Assembly (NCBI GenBank): GCA_934045075.1
Contig: OW203750.1
Location: forward strand, 7,087,410-7,151,409
Length of the DNA stretch: 64,000 nt
Reading direction: 5' to 3'
Source: Yponomeuta sedellus
Taxonomy: Eukaryota > Arthropoda > Insecta > Lepidoptera > Yponomeutidae
Shown here: one piece after another, positions 42,401 through 57,400 of the stretch
Position numbering within the stretch: position 1 is the stretch's first letter
Layout of the letters: every line of letters starts with the position of its first letter
Position numbers and translations under genes: made by a program
Notes under the pieces: generated by a model
Told to the model about the DNA's origin: nothing
Databases searched by the model: none
Seen by the model: only the letters and a program-made list of their open reading frames with translations

Positions 42401-45400
42401 CTCGTGGCCTAGTCGAACCGAGTGATTGGAATCAATCGCTTGAGTTAAGCAACAGCAGGCGCGGTAAGGTGCAGGATGGGTGACCGTCCTGAGACTACCG
42501 CTAGTGGCATTTTTCCCAGCGCTTCCGTGCTTCGCAAGGCACGTTAAGCCGTTGGTGCCGGCTGTCATGTAATGGCAGTCGTTAAGCCATGTCAGAGGCC
42601 TCATGGGCGGCTTTATAACTTCTGACAGTAAGGCCCGCCACTGTCTTACAACCCTCCACCAACCCGGACTTGGCCTCGGCGGTGGAGTATGGCCTAACCT
42701 TGCTGCGATGCAGGAGGACTCCGTGCCCCAGCAGTGGGGACATACAAGGGTTGATATCGAACCTGGTTCTCTCGCTTATTATGAGTTCATAGTCCTGCCC
42801 AATAGGCTACCGCCGCTTGATGTCTTCCTTACATCGTTGGTTTTAGTAAACTAGGCGAAGTTAAGTCAACAAGTTTGCCTACCTCAGCTGGAAACTTCCA
42901 CTGCCGTTTTGTCACACAAAAAAACTTCACAAACAAACAGTACTCCGCGAACGCACTACTAGAAATTAGTTCCACTAATAGAATCCAAAAAAACCGCCGA
43001 AATCACTGTCACTTTTTCCTCAAACAAGAAGAAATTGTCAACGGCGCTCTTTCACCAACAATGACTGGCCACAAAAATGCTACGCCAACATGATTAGGCC
43101 AAAAATACAAGCAATTGCAGTGCACAAATGATTTTAACTTTTTTTTCCGACGCCAAACGAGGCAAGGATACTGATTCCTTGCAGCCTCAACGGAATAATG
43201 CCTCCTGGATATGAAACCTTTTTGTCCCTTGCGATGCCAACACTGGCTGGCTGTATTTTTTTTCCACATTGTCTGCTCCAACCGGTATACGGCCTACTCG
43301 AAAACGCTGGTAGGCGGAGCGAGTCGAGGCCCACGCGCGGCGTGCCAACGGTCTCTTTCTGGTGCGCGCCGAGTGAGGCGGTGGGAAAGAGAGGGCCGTC
43401 GGTACCTAAAGGTGTGGCGTCTTGGAAATCTGGTTTTGCGTAATGGTCGGTTTTTTTCTTCCGGGGAGGCAAAGGATATCTGAGCCGGTTGTTAGATGTA
43501 GGTAGCTTTATGTACTTCGCCAAAGATATTTTATTAATGTCTATGTAGTAAAATTATTCTGTGTACTACCTATAGGTATGTTTTTAGAGAAGAATAAAAA
43601 GTAAAAAATGTTTTTTTTTGGGAGGATAGTCTGTGGCGTTAGTAATTGGTACCTACTTTAGACTCTAAAAAAAATCCCTTGAATTACTTTTACCGTGGGA
43701 ATATCTAGGTATGGCTCATAGATACCACGCGTAAAGATTGGTATCTAACAAAGTTAAACTAAAAATACACCTACTTCAGTTCAGCCAATCGAAGAATATT
43801 TAAAGGAATGAAAATATAGACTTAGGGCACACGCCTTCTGTCAGAAAGAGATATTATGGGCTTAATTACCACGCGTGGCCACCGCGGATTGGCAATCTCA
43901 AGCGCTGAGGAAGTTTAACACCTCACACACTCAGGCATCATCACGATGTCTTCCTTCACAGTTAGCGAGCATTTGTACATAGTTACATAAATTATTTGAT
44001 AACCCACATGCCTAGGATTTATATACTGTCTACTAGCTTTTTCCCGGGACTGCGATCTCGAAGACGCTTTGATGCATATTTTCCAACATAAAATGTAGCT
44101 ACAATTTATCTCTGAGCCAAATTAAACTGTGCGGACTGTTTTAATAAAATTCCGCAATTCCGAAAAGGACAAATCAGTCCGCACAGCCCCTCTGACGTGC
44201 TTGAGTAACAAACATATATTCAAACTTACGCCTTTATTTATATAGGTAGGTAATAATAATAATATTGGCCTTTTGCATCTACTTAATGAGATGATTTATA
44301 CAGCGTCCAGTTGCATCTTCACTGACACTAGATGGGTGAAGAGACCACTCCGACGCTGTAGTGCCTGGGACATGGTTTTATAGATGGTGTAGGCTTGCCC
44401 AGCACCTATACCATCCTGACAGCTTATAGGTAGGTAGGCAGGTAGTAAATAGGTCGTAAATAAATACTAAATAGTTTGATGCGGATGTATAACATAGGTA
44501 ATGGTAGAGAGAGCGTAGTGAGAGGTTGTCTTTAGTTCTGTTATCATTTCGTGTTTACTGTTAATAAAAGTTACAAGTACTTTGTAAATAGTAATGAAAT
44601 AAATGAAAAAAGACGCGAGCTCCGTCTCTGCTCACCATGAGTAAGCTCTGCGAATCGGAGCGAAACCTGGTCGGACTCTTCCGATATAACAACACCCGTA
44701 AGTCCGGACTAAAAGTCTACAATGTGTTGTGCTTACGAAAGTTTTACATAGTTCGAAAAAAAATACAAAAAAAACGTCATGCTACATAATGATGGATCAC
44801 CTTTTGACAACGGCTCGACCGATTTGTATTTTTTTTTGTTGTGCGCGTGATTCCAAAACACACACGATTAAAAAACAAATAATCAGCAAAATTTTCAAAT
44901 ACACATACATACGTACATAACCTCACGCCTGTATGACAGACGGGTGCCACTTGCCACGACCCTGATAGACCACCTTCGCTTTATCAACGTTCATATTGAT
45001 AAAGCGAAGTTGCATGCACGCACGCCGGATCCGGGTACCTACTTTTTATCTTCCCCTTTGCTAATACATCCCTTATTTGGTCGATGTATGTCCAGTAAAT
45101 TTTCAAAAACCCAAAAAAAGGACAGTAGGTAGTTATCTACAACATTAGTATTAAAGATTTTTTTCAGAAAATTCATTATGGAACGAATCATACATTTTAT
45201 TTATTTATAGCTAGTCAATATATAAAAAAAAAAAAAACATTCAAGTGCATATCCCTAAGACTTAGACGTCACGAACCGACAGACTATTGAGATAGGTACA
45301 GTTGACGAAAAAACTAATTCCCCAGCTGGCATTCTGCCGCGTCTCTTCCTGCATCGCAGGAAGGTTAGACCATACTCCACCACGGGGGCCAGGTGCGGGT

Positions 45401-48400
45401 TGGAGGAGGATTGTAAGACGGGCGGGCCTTATTGTCAGAAGTATTAATCTTATTAATATTTTGTTTACTTAAGGGACCTTCAGATCTAATTTTGTTTATA
45501 TCTTTTATAGATTTTCTGTATGACTGTTTGTGCCCTGAACTCCTGAATGAAATAAAAAATAAATAAAATACAAATAATACAAATAAATACAAATAATGTT
45601 TATTTATATAAGGAATAATACACAATGCCAGATAACAATGGTACTTAGATATTAAAAAGTAAAATTTTGTGTAAACAACAAGATTAATGGTGACCCCACA
45701 CTAGGCATAGCCTGTATCGTGGGCATCAGGACATGATTAGTCATTATTTATTTACAATTACAATAGGGCAATCTAAGCAGGCAGTCTATTTCTATTAATT
45801 ACATTAATCTCATTTAATAATTATAATAGGTAATTATTGAATTTATACAATTTCATGCACAAATATTTAGAAAGTTGAAATAAAAATACAAATTAATTAT
45901 CAAAAAAAAGAAAAATTCATGCAAAATCAACTTGTATGGCTGACCCATTCAAGCTATTAAAATTTTCCCTAGAATGAAAAATTAATTTAAAAAAAAAGTT
46001 ATCAAGCCGTCCATAAGACATCTGACATGGCTTAACGAGTGCCTATTCTTATAAACAACTACCTGTACTCCGCGGTTATAAGCCATTTTCCCGCAGTAAA
46101 ACGTAGCATTGTGCGTTAATCCAGAGTGTCAGCTAACTCCGTACCAAATTTTATTAAAACCGCCCCAGCAGTTTAGACGTTAAGAAGTAACAAACACACA
46201 CACTCACAACTTTCGCCTTTATAATATTAGTGTGTTGTATAATATGATAGTGTAAGTAAGTAAATCATCTATTTCCAAGAAGACAATACAAATGAAAGTA
46301 ACTTATAAAAAGACAGTGGAGGGTATTACAAAAATTGCTTTACGTTTACCGGCAGTCCCCAAACTAGGCTAGGCCTTTATCTGTATAATATGATGTGATA
46401 CACTATGTGGTGTCGGCCCAGAGAATAGCACCAGCCCAAATTCATCCCGCGGGTGTCGTAAAAGGCGACTAAGGGGCACTAACGGGGGGGGGTGGGCAGC
46501 AGCGCCCTCTGCAGTACAATTCCACCTGCAATCCCCAACCCGCACGCCCAGCGTGGGGATTATGGGCATTACCCCCCAATGATGGCACAACCTTGCGCTA
46601 TGGCGCTCATTAGGGGAGGGCTATGTCCAGCAGTGGACTAATATAGCCTGAAGATGTGATGTGACGTGACTACAAATATGTTACGATTGTAACGACTTCT
46701 GCCATCGACTGTACCCGACCGGCAACAATGGACCAGCCTGAGCGGGAAAAAAGTTAATTAACATCACGCTGGCCCAAAACGAACTACGGGACGGAGGGTT
46801 TAATTATAACGAAGCCACATAAAGAGAAGGCACCTTAGCGAGTAGGTAGGTAGGTATACCGTGTTGTTATGTACTGTAGCGATTTAATATTAAAATGAGT
46901 CGTTGTCGTCGTCAGGCTATACTAGTCCACTGCTGGACATAGCCCTCCCATAATGGGTGTTGTGGGTGCAAACCCTCAGCTTATACTGAGCATGAGGCCT
47001 TTTTTTCGCTGCATCGACATACTGTGTATCGTTGGAATTTATATTCATTTCATCCATCTGTAGTTAGTCTTTTCTTATGCTTTTGTTTTACTCCTGCTTT
47101 CTTTTCTCTATTTTCCTTTTCTGTCAAATTTTGTATGTCTTTGTGGCGTTAAATGTTTTCCTTCTTCTTATTCTTCTAATGAGCGCCATAGCGCCCCCTC
47201 TTCAGCTTGCCGCATCCAGCATCTGCCTGCAGTTTTTCGCAGATCGTCATCCCACCTGGTCGGAGGGCGTCCTACGCTACGTTTGCCACTCCACTCCACT
47301 CAAGGACACGTTTACTCCAACGGTTGTCGGTTCTTCGCGAGATATGGCCGGCCCACTGCCACTTCAGCTTGCTGATCCTCTGAGCTATTAAATGAGTATT
47401 CAGTACAATCTCAGAAGCAAACGCGACAAAAGCTTGAACTAGTATTTCTTAATGATTCGCGATAGGTAGGTACTCATACGCAGTTATATATTCGTTATCA
47501 ACCCTTGTATGTCCCCACTGCTGGGGCACGGGTCTCTTCCTGCATCACAGGAAGGTTAGGCCATACTCCACCACGGGGACCAAGTCCGGGTTGGTGGAGG
47601 ATTGTAAGACAGGGGCGGGCCTTACTGTCAGAAGTTATAAAGCCGCCCATAAGGTCTCTGACATGGCTTAACGACTGCCATTATATGACATCCGGCACCA
47701 ACGGCTTAACGTGCCTTGCGAAGCACGGAAGCGCTCGGAAAAATGCCACTAGGGGTAGTCACGGGATGCTCACCCATCCTGTACCTGACCGCGCCTGTTG
47801 TTGCTTAACTAAGTGATTGATTCCAATCACTCGGTTCGCCTAGGCCACGAGCGCTTCAGTTATATATAAAACGGGTCAAATCGCGATTATTTAAAAACGT
47901 TTTACCTAATAAAAAATCTCGGTTAGACCCGTTTAATATATCTTCTTCTTCAGGCTATATTATGAAGTCCACTGCTTGACATAGCCCTCCCCTAATGAGC
48001 GCCATAATTGTATAACTAAGCTTAAACTATTACTATGAATATATTATTTTTAATGCACTAAACCGTGCTAGGGACAATTTTAAAAAAACCTATTTAGAGG
48101 CTAAAAATTCCACCCATGCCGGGATGCTAAGTAGGTACTCAGGGTTGCAAGTGATGCAAATTACTTCAGCCAGATGTCGCTGCCTGTAAATAATACAGAG
48201 AATAATGTGAAGAGGTTCGAAATTTCGCTGATGCCGGTACTTGTCTGCCTCGCTGGTCTAGCGGTAACACGCCAGACTACCAATGGCGTTCGTGGCTTCG
48301 ATGAACACTGGATGGATCCGTATCTGATTCGTACAAGTGTGCTAAATCTTAGTGTATTTTTATCTTTCCTTCTTGAGGAAACCCGCGGCTTGGTTGGCTC

Positions 48401-51400
48401 CGCACGTATTGACTAGTCTTTCCTGTGGGCCAGGCTAGGCAAGCCTACGCCATATAAAAACAGAGAGTTCTAATCTAATCGCCTATACGTATGATAAGCT
48501 TCCGTAATTGCCATCAATAACTTCAAACGCCAAGCCATTAGTTAATTGTCTTACTAAAGCAGGGAAAACATAGGTACAGCGGCCAAACACACGAAAAGCG
48601 CATTGCCTGTCGATTGTCATATCAAACTGCTCTATGAAACCCACCACGAGTAGACTCATTGTCCTATTCCCAATAGTCACTCCATCCTTGAGTCTTTTAA
48701 CACTTTCACCGTTCGGGCGCGCGGCTCCCGAGTCACGATGACGTCACAACATGGCCGCCAGTCATCACCTGTCAGCGGTTTCGGGCATGACCTATGCGTG
48801 CGACAGTCCGCGTTGCAATGAAGGATTACCAAGTTATTTACACCTGAGATTTCTCTAGAAGCGCTCGCGGCCTAGTGGAACCGAGTAAAATAACATACCT
48901 AACATTTACATACAAGCACATACATTGCCTCTGGCCCCGCCCTAGGATACCCTGTGTCGTGGGAACCAGAAACAAAGACATCACAAACTTGTAAACATCC
49001 AAGACCTGGGTTTTTTTTTCTGTCCCCAGACGAGGATCGAACCCGGGACCCCTTGCATGGTAGCCAGATGCGCTACCGCTGCGCCACAGAAGCTGTCAAT
49101 AAATAAACTTGAGAATCACAAATCACAAATTGGAATAAATCACTTGAGTTAAGCAACAGTGGCGCCCGCTAGTGACATTTTCCCGGGCGTTTCCGTGCTT
49201 CGCAAGGCACGTTAAGGCGTTGCCGGCTGTCATGCAGTCGTTAAGTCATGTCAGAGGCCTTATGGGCGGCTCGATAGCTTCTGACAGTAAGGCCCGCCAC
49301 TGTCTTACAATCCTCCACCAACCCGGACTTGGCCCCGTGGTGGAGTAGGTATGGCCTAATTAAAACTGTTTTATACGGATTTCGCTTGTTTCTTATTATT
49401 TTGATGGCCTACCAATGTAGGTGAGATGTCGCTAGAACTCGAGTTAGGTACTTATATAGCCCGACGGCCTCGGTGGCGCAGCGGTTTGGCACGCTGACTG
49501 TAAAACCGAAGGTCTCGGGTTCGATCCCCGGCCGGGTCAAACTAGGAAACGAACTTTTCTAGTTTGTCTCGGGTCTTGGATGTTATCTATATATTTATTG
49601 TATTAAATCTATCGTCGAGTTAGCACCTGTAACACAAGTCATTTAGTTGTACTTAGTATAGGGCTAACGAGAGCTGTGTAATATGTCCATGAATATTTAT
49701 TATTATTTTTAATTGCTCAGTTGAAGTGGCAGTGGGCGGGGTGACCTGGTGACCACGAACTGCACGACGCAGCGTGGGCAGGCCCTCCTCCAGATGGTCT
49801 GACTACCTGGTTACGGTGGCAAGGAGTCACAAGACCGTGAAGCTTGAAAAACCATGAAGGAAGCCTATGTCCTGCATTGGGCGTCAAATGGTTGATGATG
49901 ATGTGACTTTGTGACGGTGCAAACCTCTTCACACAATTTTTATTTCTTTTTCCATCTATCATTTTCAAATATTTAAATTATGTACGTCACACATTCTTCG
50001 ATTTCACTCATTTTTCACACTACTACTTTACGCTTTGACCAGATCTGACTTTTTTTACCTGCTTCTCCGTTTATCCGTTTTTATCCAGTTTTCTGTTAAT
50101 ATTACTACAATTCTACAAATAAAACCACACCTAAAGTCGTTCCAGAGTTTATTTATTAATTATTAAAGTTATAAAACGTTCCACTGGCGCCCAACGTGGG
50201 GCGCCAGTGGAACGTTATACTTTTATATTTTTTAAAAAATAACGTTACACTTATATTTTTCAAAATTCAAAACAAAACCTCCACAGGTTAAACCTACAAG
50301 GAACTCTTTGGCAATAAAATAAAAACTCTCACCCTCACCCCATCTTTACCTCATTACTAAAATAATTCCTAACCTCTTTTTTTATAGTATCCGTACTCTT
50401 TTTAAATATTTAACTGTCAACTTGTACAAAACCTACCAAATGCCACCTTTTTATAGTTCTAATTTTCTGTATATATATTCACCACATAACCTTTTCGGAC
50501 ACATTTGCGTCATACCATTTGTCTATTTATTTATTAACTACACACTTACACCACTATCCTCCAGGACATTTGCTAACCATTTTTTTAGAACATCCAAACA
50601 TTCAATCAGGTGCGGCGACAACACGTTAAATAAGCCTAGGTCAACTAATTTATTTATCAATCGCGTTGTCTAATTAAACGCGTTACGGTGTTTACCCCAC
50701 CATAGCTCTTGAGAGCACTACTACGACGGATTCTACCCCGTCGGGTACTATGTACCCAATATTATAAATATTGTTAAAATGTAAATAACTTTCATAGAGC
50801 GGATTGTGACTCAATAAATAAGCCTTACCACTACCGAATACCAGCGGGTGGTAACTGGCTAAATAAGCCTATTACTAATTTAGGCCAGTTTCTGGATAAA
50901 TCTAATTAATAAAAATAGATTTTGTCTATACTGAATGAACGTCTTCACCTTCACTTTAGATGAAGACAATGCTAGATGATGCATGCTAGGGATGAATGAA
51001 AGATGATGAATAAAAGTGGAACTGCCTAATGTAAATATTCATTGTAGATATCACCCCACACCTTCTAAATTTTTTTTTCATCGCCCATCCTTTATATTTT
51101 ATTTTAATATTTAAGAATAACCATATTTACTTACCCATCCCACATCCCCGACCTTCATCGACTTTACTCTCGACCTTGACTTTAAATTTTAAATTATATA
51201 AGTTAACTTGACTATATTTTTCATAAAAAAAAAAATATTTTTAGATATATTTTTTAAATAAATATATCTAAAAAATATTTTTTTTTACCGGTGCCCCCGG
51301 GTAATGTGACGGTGCAAACCTCTTCACACCATTTTTATTTCTTTTTCCATCTATCATTTTCAAATATTTAAATTATGTACGTCACACATTCTTCGATATC

Positions 51401-54400
51401 ACTCATTTTTCACACTACTACTTTACGCTTTGACCAGATCTGACTTTTTTTACCTGCTTCTCCGTTTATCCGTTTTTATCCAGTTTTCTGTTAATATTAC
51501 TACAATTCTACAAATAAAACCACACCTAAAGTCGTTCCAGAGTTTATTTATTAATTATTAAAGTTATAAAACGTTCCACTAGAGGAACGTTTTATAGCGA
51601 ACGTTATAAAACGTTCCACTAGTGGAACGTTTTATAACTTTAATAATTAATAAATAAACTCTGGAACGACTTTAGGTGTGGTTTTGTGGAGTGGTATTGT
51701 GATGGGCCTGGGGTGTATTCTAATGTTGTGAAGTGTGTTTCGTGAGTTTTGAATTGTTCCCATAGTGCTTTGTATGTATCGAGTTCTTGTGTAGTGTTTT
51801 CGGTTGAGATAGATATGTGGGATAACCTTCCCTTAATATGTTGTAAATAAGGTTGAATTTTTTGTTTCCTACTCGGATATGCAGTTAGTAGAGTACTCAC
51901 TAGGGTTAGAGATTTATTTATTTCCTCAAAATCAGTTTCTAGCTGGTATGGTGACGACTCTAGAATCGGGTGGGCTTCTGAATTATTTAACGCATCTATT
52001 AGGATAACGCGTAGGTTATCTGTTGTTTCAGTTGAAGGGATTGTGACTCCTCGAATTCGCAGTTCATAAAGGACTTCGGGTTTATTCAAGAGGGAAACGT
52101 CCATCGTGGATAAACTTTTATACTCGATTGTACAAGTTGAAATTATAATATTTAAAAGAATACGGATACTATAAAAAAAGAGGTTAGGAAATTATTTTAG
52201 TAATGAGGTAAGGATGGGGTGAGGGTGAATTTTTATTTTATTGCCAAAGAGTTCCTTGTAGTTTAACCTGTGGAGGTTTTGTTTTTAGAATTTTGAAAAA
52301 TTTTATGACAATGAATGGTGTCAGAATTACTGACGTCTAGAAATTTGGTTTGCAAAGATTTTGTAAATAATTATAATTTAAATTTTAATAATATAATATT
52401 GTTATCAATAGACTGTATGAGTGCAGCTTCGCCTTACCTTCGAGTCGGCCTCGAAGACCTAGAGGGTAAAGCTAGGCTGTCTACGTGTAATTACCCAGGA
52501 TACTCTCCTGAGGCAACGTAAGTTAGTAACCAGTCCCACCTGGAATTATAAATTCCAGGTTACCGAGGTCTATGGAACTGCTAGTGAGCAGCCTGTGGTT
52601 GTGTAACTGTCTGATAAATGCGTGTAGAAGTTATTGATTGTATACTGTTGGTGTATACTAACTGTGGTATGTTTCGGTTAGGTGGGGTGCAGATAGATAG
52701 AATAGGACTTTTATTAGGGCCGAAAAAATTTGTTACTATGGGTGAATCTAGTTAGTGAAGAATGGTCAATGAGTAGTTATGATGAATTACCTTGTGGTCC
52801 AGAAGTCAAGTCGCACTTTAAAATTAATTTAATATTTTATTTATAAAACACTCAACAACACTTAACAAAAAAAAAATCTTGCAGGTCTTGTGGGTAAAGT
52901 TGGGGGCGGCGGAGAAGTCCGACAGAACCCTTGAGCAACGCTGGGGAGCTCCAAGGGATGCGTCTGTGATGTATGAGGTCGTGGGTCGTGGGTATGAAAC
53001 AGCAGCAGCAGTTCGACGATTGTGCACACGTATAATCGTGGTAATCGTACTCGTATTTGCCTTCGCACTCGCAGCGTAGTCGCGGTGGGTCGGCTTTGTC
53101 GTCTCAGCGTATCAAGCCGTGGGGTGACGTTGGGTTTCGTTATTATCGTTGGGCGCCAGTGGAACGTTTTATAACTTTAATAATTAATAAATAAACTCTG
53201 GAACGACTTTAGGTGTGGTTTTATTTGTAGAATTGTAGTAATATTAACAGAAAACTGGATAAAAACGGATAAACGGAGAAGCAGGTAAAAAAAGTCAGAT
53301 CTGGTCAAAGCGTAAAGTAGTAGTGTGAAAAATGAGTGAAATCGAAGAATGTGTGACGTACATAATTTAAATATTTGAAAATGATAGATGGAAAAAGAAA
53401 TAAAAATGGTGTGAAGAGGTTTGCACCGTCACAACTTCCGTACGATAACATTTCACACACTAGGGTTTCTTCACGACGTTTACCTTCGCCGTTGGCAGGT
53501 GGTATCTCTACTATAACTTCGCTTTAACTAATTTAAAAAACAAATTCTATGGCACATGCCGGGATTGGAACCCGCGACCTCCAGATTTCGAAGCAGGTAT
53601 TCTACCGCTCCGCTACGACCGCCCCTATAGCTAGTCTCAAACTACATAGGATAGCCTGTAATATGATTGATAACCAAACAATGTAAGAAACATGGATTAA
53701 CTCCCACATATCATGCCATTTAGATATACAAAGTACCTACGGCGTCCTCAAGTGAGAATCGAGCCGAAAAGTATTCGAAATTATTTTGGTAGACAGCCTT
53801 TTTCCGAAACCACGTTTAAGAAAAAAAAACTTGCAACGATTATCATAATCATGGCCTATTAACAACCAAAACCGATTGCTTCTAGATAAAGGAGTTCGAA
53901 ATACTTTTTGCTAAACTACTTATCTGGCTGGCAGCAAAAAAGTTGCAACGTTGCAGGTTCAGAAAAAAAAACCCAGCGGCAAAAGTGCGAGTCGGGCCAT
54001 GCGCAGTGGAGGGTCCCGTAGAATGAGGGTCTGTTTTTTTAATACTAAAAGGATGTTTAAACGCGGATTAGTTAAACGCTCATCACAATGAGAATATCTC
54101 AGACACTCAGGTTTCCTCTCAATATTTTCCTTTGCCGCCAACGAGTGGTACTGTTATTATATGCCGGGATTCAAACCTGGCATATAAGCATGTTATTTTA
54201 CTTACAGCTTATCGCTGATCCGTATCAGACGTAGGTATTTTGTCTCATTAAGGTAAAAAAAATTATGTTTTACGAAATTCAACTTTTCTAACCTCGCCTC
54301 GTGAGCACAGCTAGTTAAGTTCACTATAAAAACAAAATGTTTACATAATGAACGTCAAGTTTGTGTCACAATTAATAGATTATGTGGAGAATAAACTAAC

Positions 54401-57400
54401 AAAGAAACTCCAGATTCATATTTTTCACGAAAAAATAGACCTTATTCTTCCGTTTTGCCAAGATTTATATATTCAAAATTCATGGACATATTACACAGAT
54501 CTTGTTAGCCCTATACTAAGTCCAACTAATGACTTCTCTCACAGCTGCTAACTCGACGAGATTTAATACAATACCTAAATACACAGATAACATCCAAGAC
54601 CCGAGACAAACTAGAAAAAATCGTTTCCCAGTTTGTCCCCGCCGGGGATTGAACCCGAGACCTTCGGTTTTACAGTCAGCGTGCCCCTTCCTTTTTACCA
54701 TAAAACAAATACGTATATAGCATTAAAAAGTTAAAATTACTTTGCTGAATTCCGCCAAAAATCCCACAAGCACCATGCGGTTAGCTAATGCAGCGCCCTC
54801 CCTCCCACTTTTTCAAGCAGAAGCAAGACACGAACACACCACCACCAACACCAATACTTGTGTGAGAAAACACGCGACGCGTTTCGCCTCTAACACGAGG
54901 CATCCTCAGGCTCCCAAATGCAAGTGAATGGATTTGGTTTGATGCAAGTGAATGAATTCACTTGCATTTGGGAGCCTGAGGATGCCTCGTGTTAGAGGCG
55001 AAACGCGTCGCGTGTTTTCTCACACAAGTATTGGTGTTGGTGGTGGTGTGTTCGTGTCTTGCTTCTGCTTGAAAAAGTGGGAGGGAGGGCGGTGCATTAG
55101 CTAACCGCATGGTGCTTGTGGGATTTTTGGCGGAATTCAGCAAAGTAATTTTAACTTTTTAATGCTATTATGGAATTCCGCAAAGTAACGCCTGATTCTA
55201 TACAACAAATACGTATCTATTGATTTGTAATTTTTAAGCATTGATTTATGGTAAATAAAATATTTTCACTTTCACTTTCAAACCGCTGCGCCACCGAGGC
55301 CGCCACTTTCCCTAGTAAATCATCCCTGAACTAAGCCAGGGGCACACAGACTACAAGAGTTCCTTATTACGGAACTACGGAACCCTAAGAAAATTGACAG
55401 TTAAGATGGCGTCTGCCGCCAAATACGTCGTTGGGCGCAGAGGTTGACATTATTGTTTGATACAGTTTGTTCAGGTAAAGAGAATGGGACTTTGATGTGA
55501 CATAGTCAAACGCTTGCACCAAAGCTATCTGAGAGCACAATCTATTTAACCAAGGGTAAACCTTATTCCTGAAGGTATTAAAGCTTGCCTTCAAAAAATA
55601 TGTAAAATACACTTTCTGCCAAAAGGGCTACTATAACACAAAGGATTAAAGCCAGTACCAATGCATGAGTTCTGTTTTCATAATAATTATGTAAACCCTG
55701 TTAATTTAGTACTTTGAAAAGACTTTAGTACTTTGGAGTGTTATTGTGCATTTTTTCTCCAAAATTATCTAGATTTTGAAATGAACACCTAGTTTGACTT
55801 GTCGTTACAAGTCAAACTAGGTGTCCATTAATAAGCCGCAGTTTCTGTGCTGTTTTGTATAAAACCATTTTGATTTGATACCCAAGTAGATACCCAAAGG
55901 GCCAGTTTCTGAATTGAGAATGTCGCTAAGTAAATGTCATGCTCTTTGCTGAGAAATGGAAAGAGACATCCCTACAGTTGTGTATTTCGTTATCAACCCT
56001 TGTATGTCCCCATTGCTAGGGCACGGGTCTCTTCCTGCATCGCAGGAAAGTTAGGCCATACTCCACAACGGGGGTCAAGTCCGGGTTGGTGGAGGATTGT
56101 AAGACAGTGGCGGGTCTTAGGGGAGCGAGGGGCTAGTAGTAACAGGGGTAAGTAGTAACATGCATTTTTCACTAGGATCTTAAACTTTCTTAACGTATTT
56201 GTTTCACTCGATTTGACCTATAAGCCGCGGCGCATCATGTTGCCGTAGAGAGTGTCCCGTCGGCCGGTGCAGTGAGCGGAAGTATGCGCGCGCTTAATTT
56301 TTGTCAGGTAATATAAAATTGCACTGTCGTAAAATTTTGGTTTGCTTTATTATTATCGACTAATTTCAAACTTTCTATACCTATCTTATTTTCATTCAAA
56401 TTTATCTATTCTTGATAATGTGAAACAGTTTTTAAGATTGCCAAATTGTTTAAATAGTTATCGTGATAAAAGCTAAAAATCATACCATGGGGTTACCTAG
56501 TTGTAACAAAATCCCGGGGCTTGTTGTAACGTGTTACAACATGCCCTGAGTTGTAAAGATACCTATATTTTTTCCTTTCTTCTAGAATGAGGGTGTATAA
56601 AAGAAAGTCAGAGCGGCAACACAAAGCCAAGAAGTGTACGAATTAACGGCAGCTGAAGTTTTAGAAAAAAAATTTAGTATTCAGAAAGCTAGTCAGACTT
56701 ACGGATTATGTCACGTCTCTCTTTATAGATACATAAAGAAAAAGAAGAATAATGAAAGTTTAAGAGTTGGTTATGTTAAACCTAGACAAGTATTTATGTA
56801 AGGTGGCTCCCTACTTAAGGAGATATGGCTTCCTACCTACTCAAGTGCACCGCAATATATCTTGGATTACTTTCTATGGAAGTAAGAAAACTAGCTTACC
56901 AATGCGGTGTGCAGTACTTTAGAAAGATGTCAATTTTGTTAAAAATAAACAAAATTTAAATGATTAGAGGTATTATTGTAGTTTTTTTTTGTCGTTACTA
57001 CTTGCCCCGGTAGACGTTACAACTTGCCCGAAGCACGAGGTAAGTTGTAACACCGCACTTCTTTTAGAAAATAATTAATTGTATAATAATGAATGGTAAT
57101 GATATTATTTCTTCTTGATTTGGGAAAGGAAGAGTTACAGCATCCATCCACCTTTATTTTGTAGCAATTTAATCAATAGATCTCAAGGTATATTAGTTTT
57201 CATGAAAACTGTTACAACAAGCCCCTCACTCCCTACTGTCAGAAGTTATCGAGCCGTCCATAAGGCCTCTGACATGACTTAACGATCTACCATTACATGA
57301 CAGCCAGCACCAACGGCTTAACGTGCCTTGCGAAGCAGGGAAGCGCTCGGAAAAATACCACTAGCGGTAGTCACGGGACCGTCACCCATCCAGCACCTGA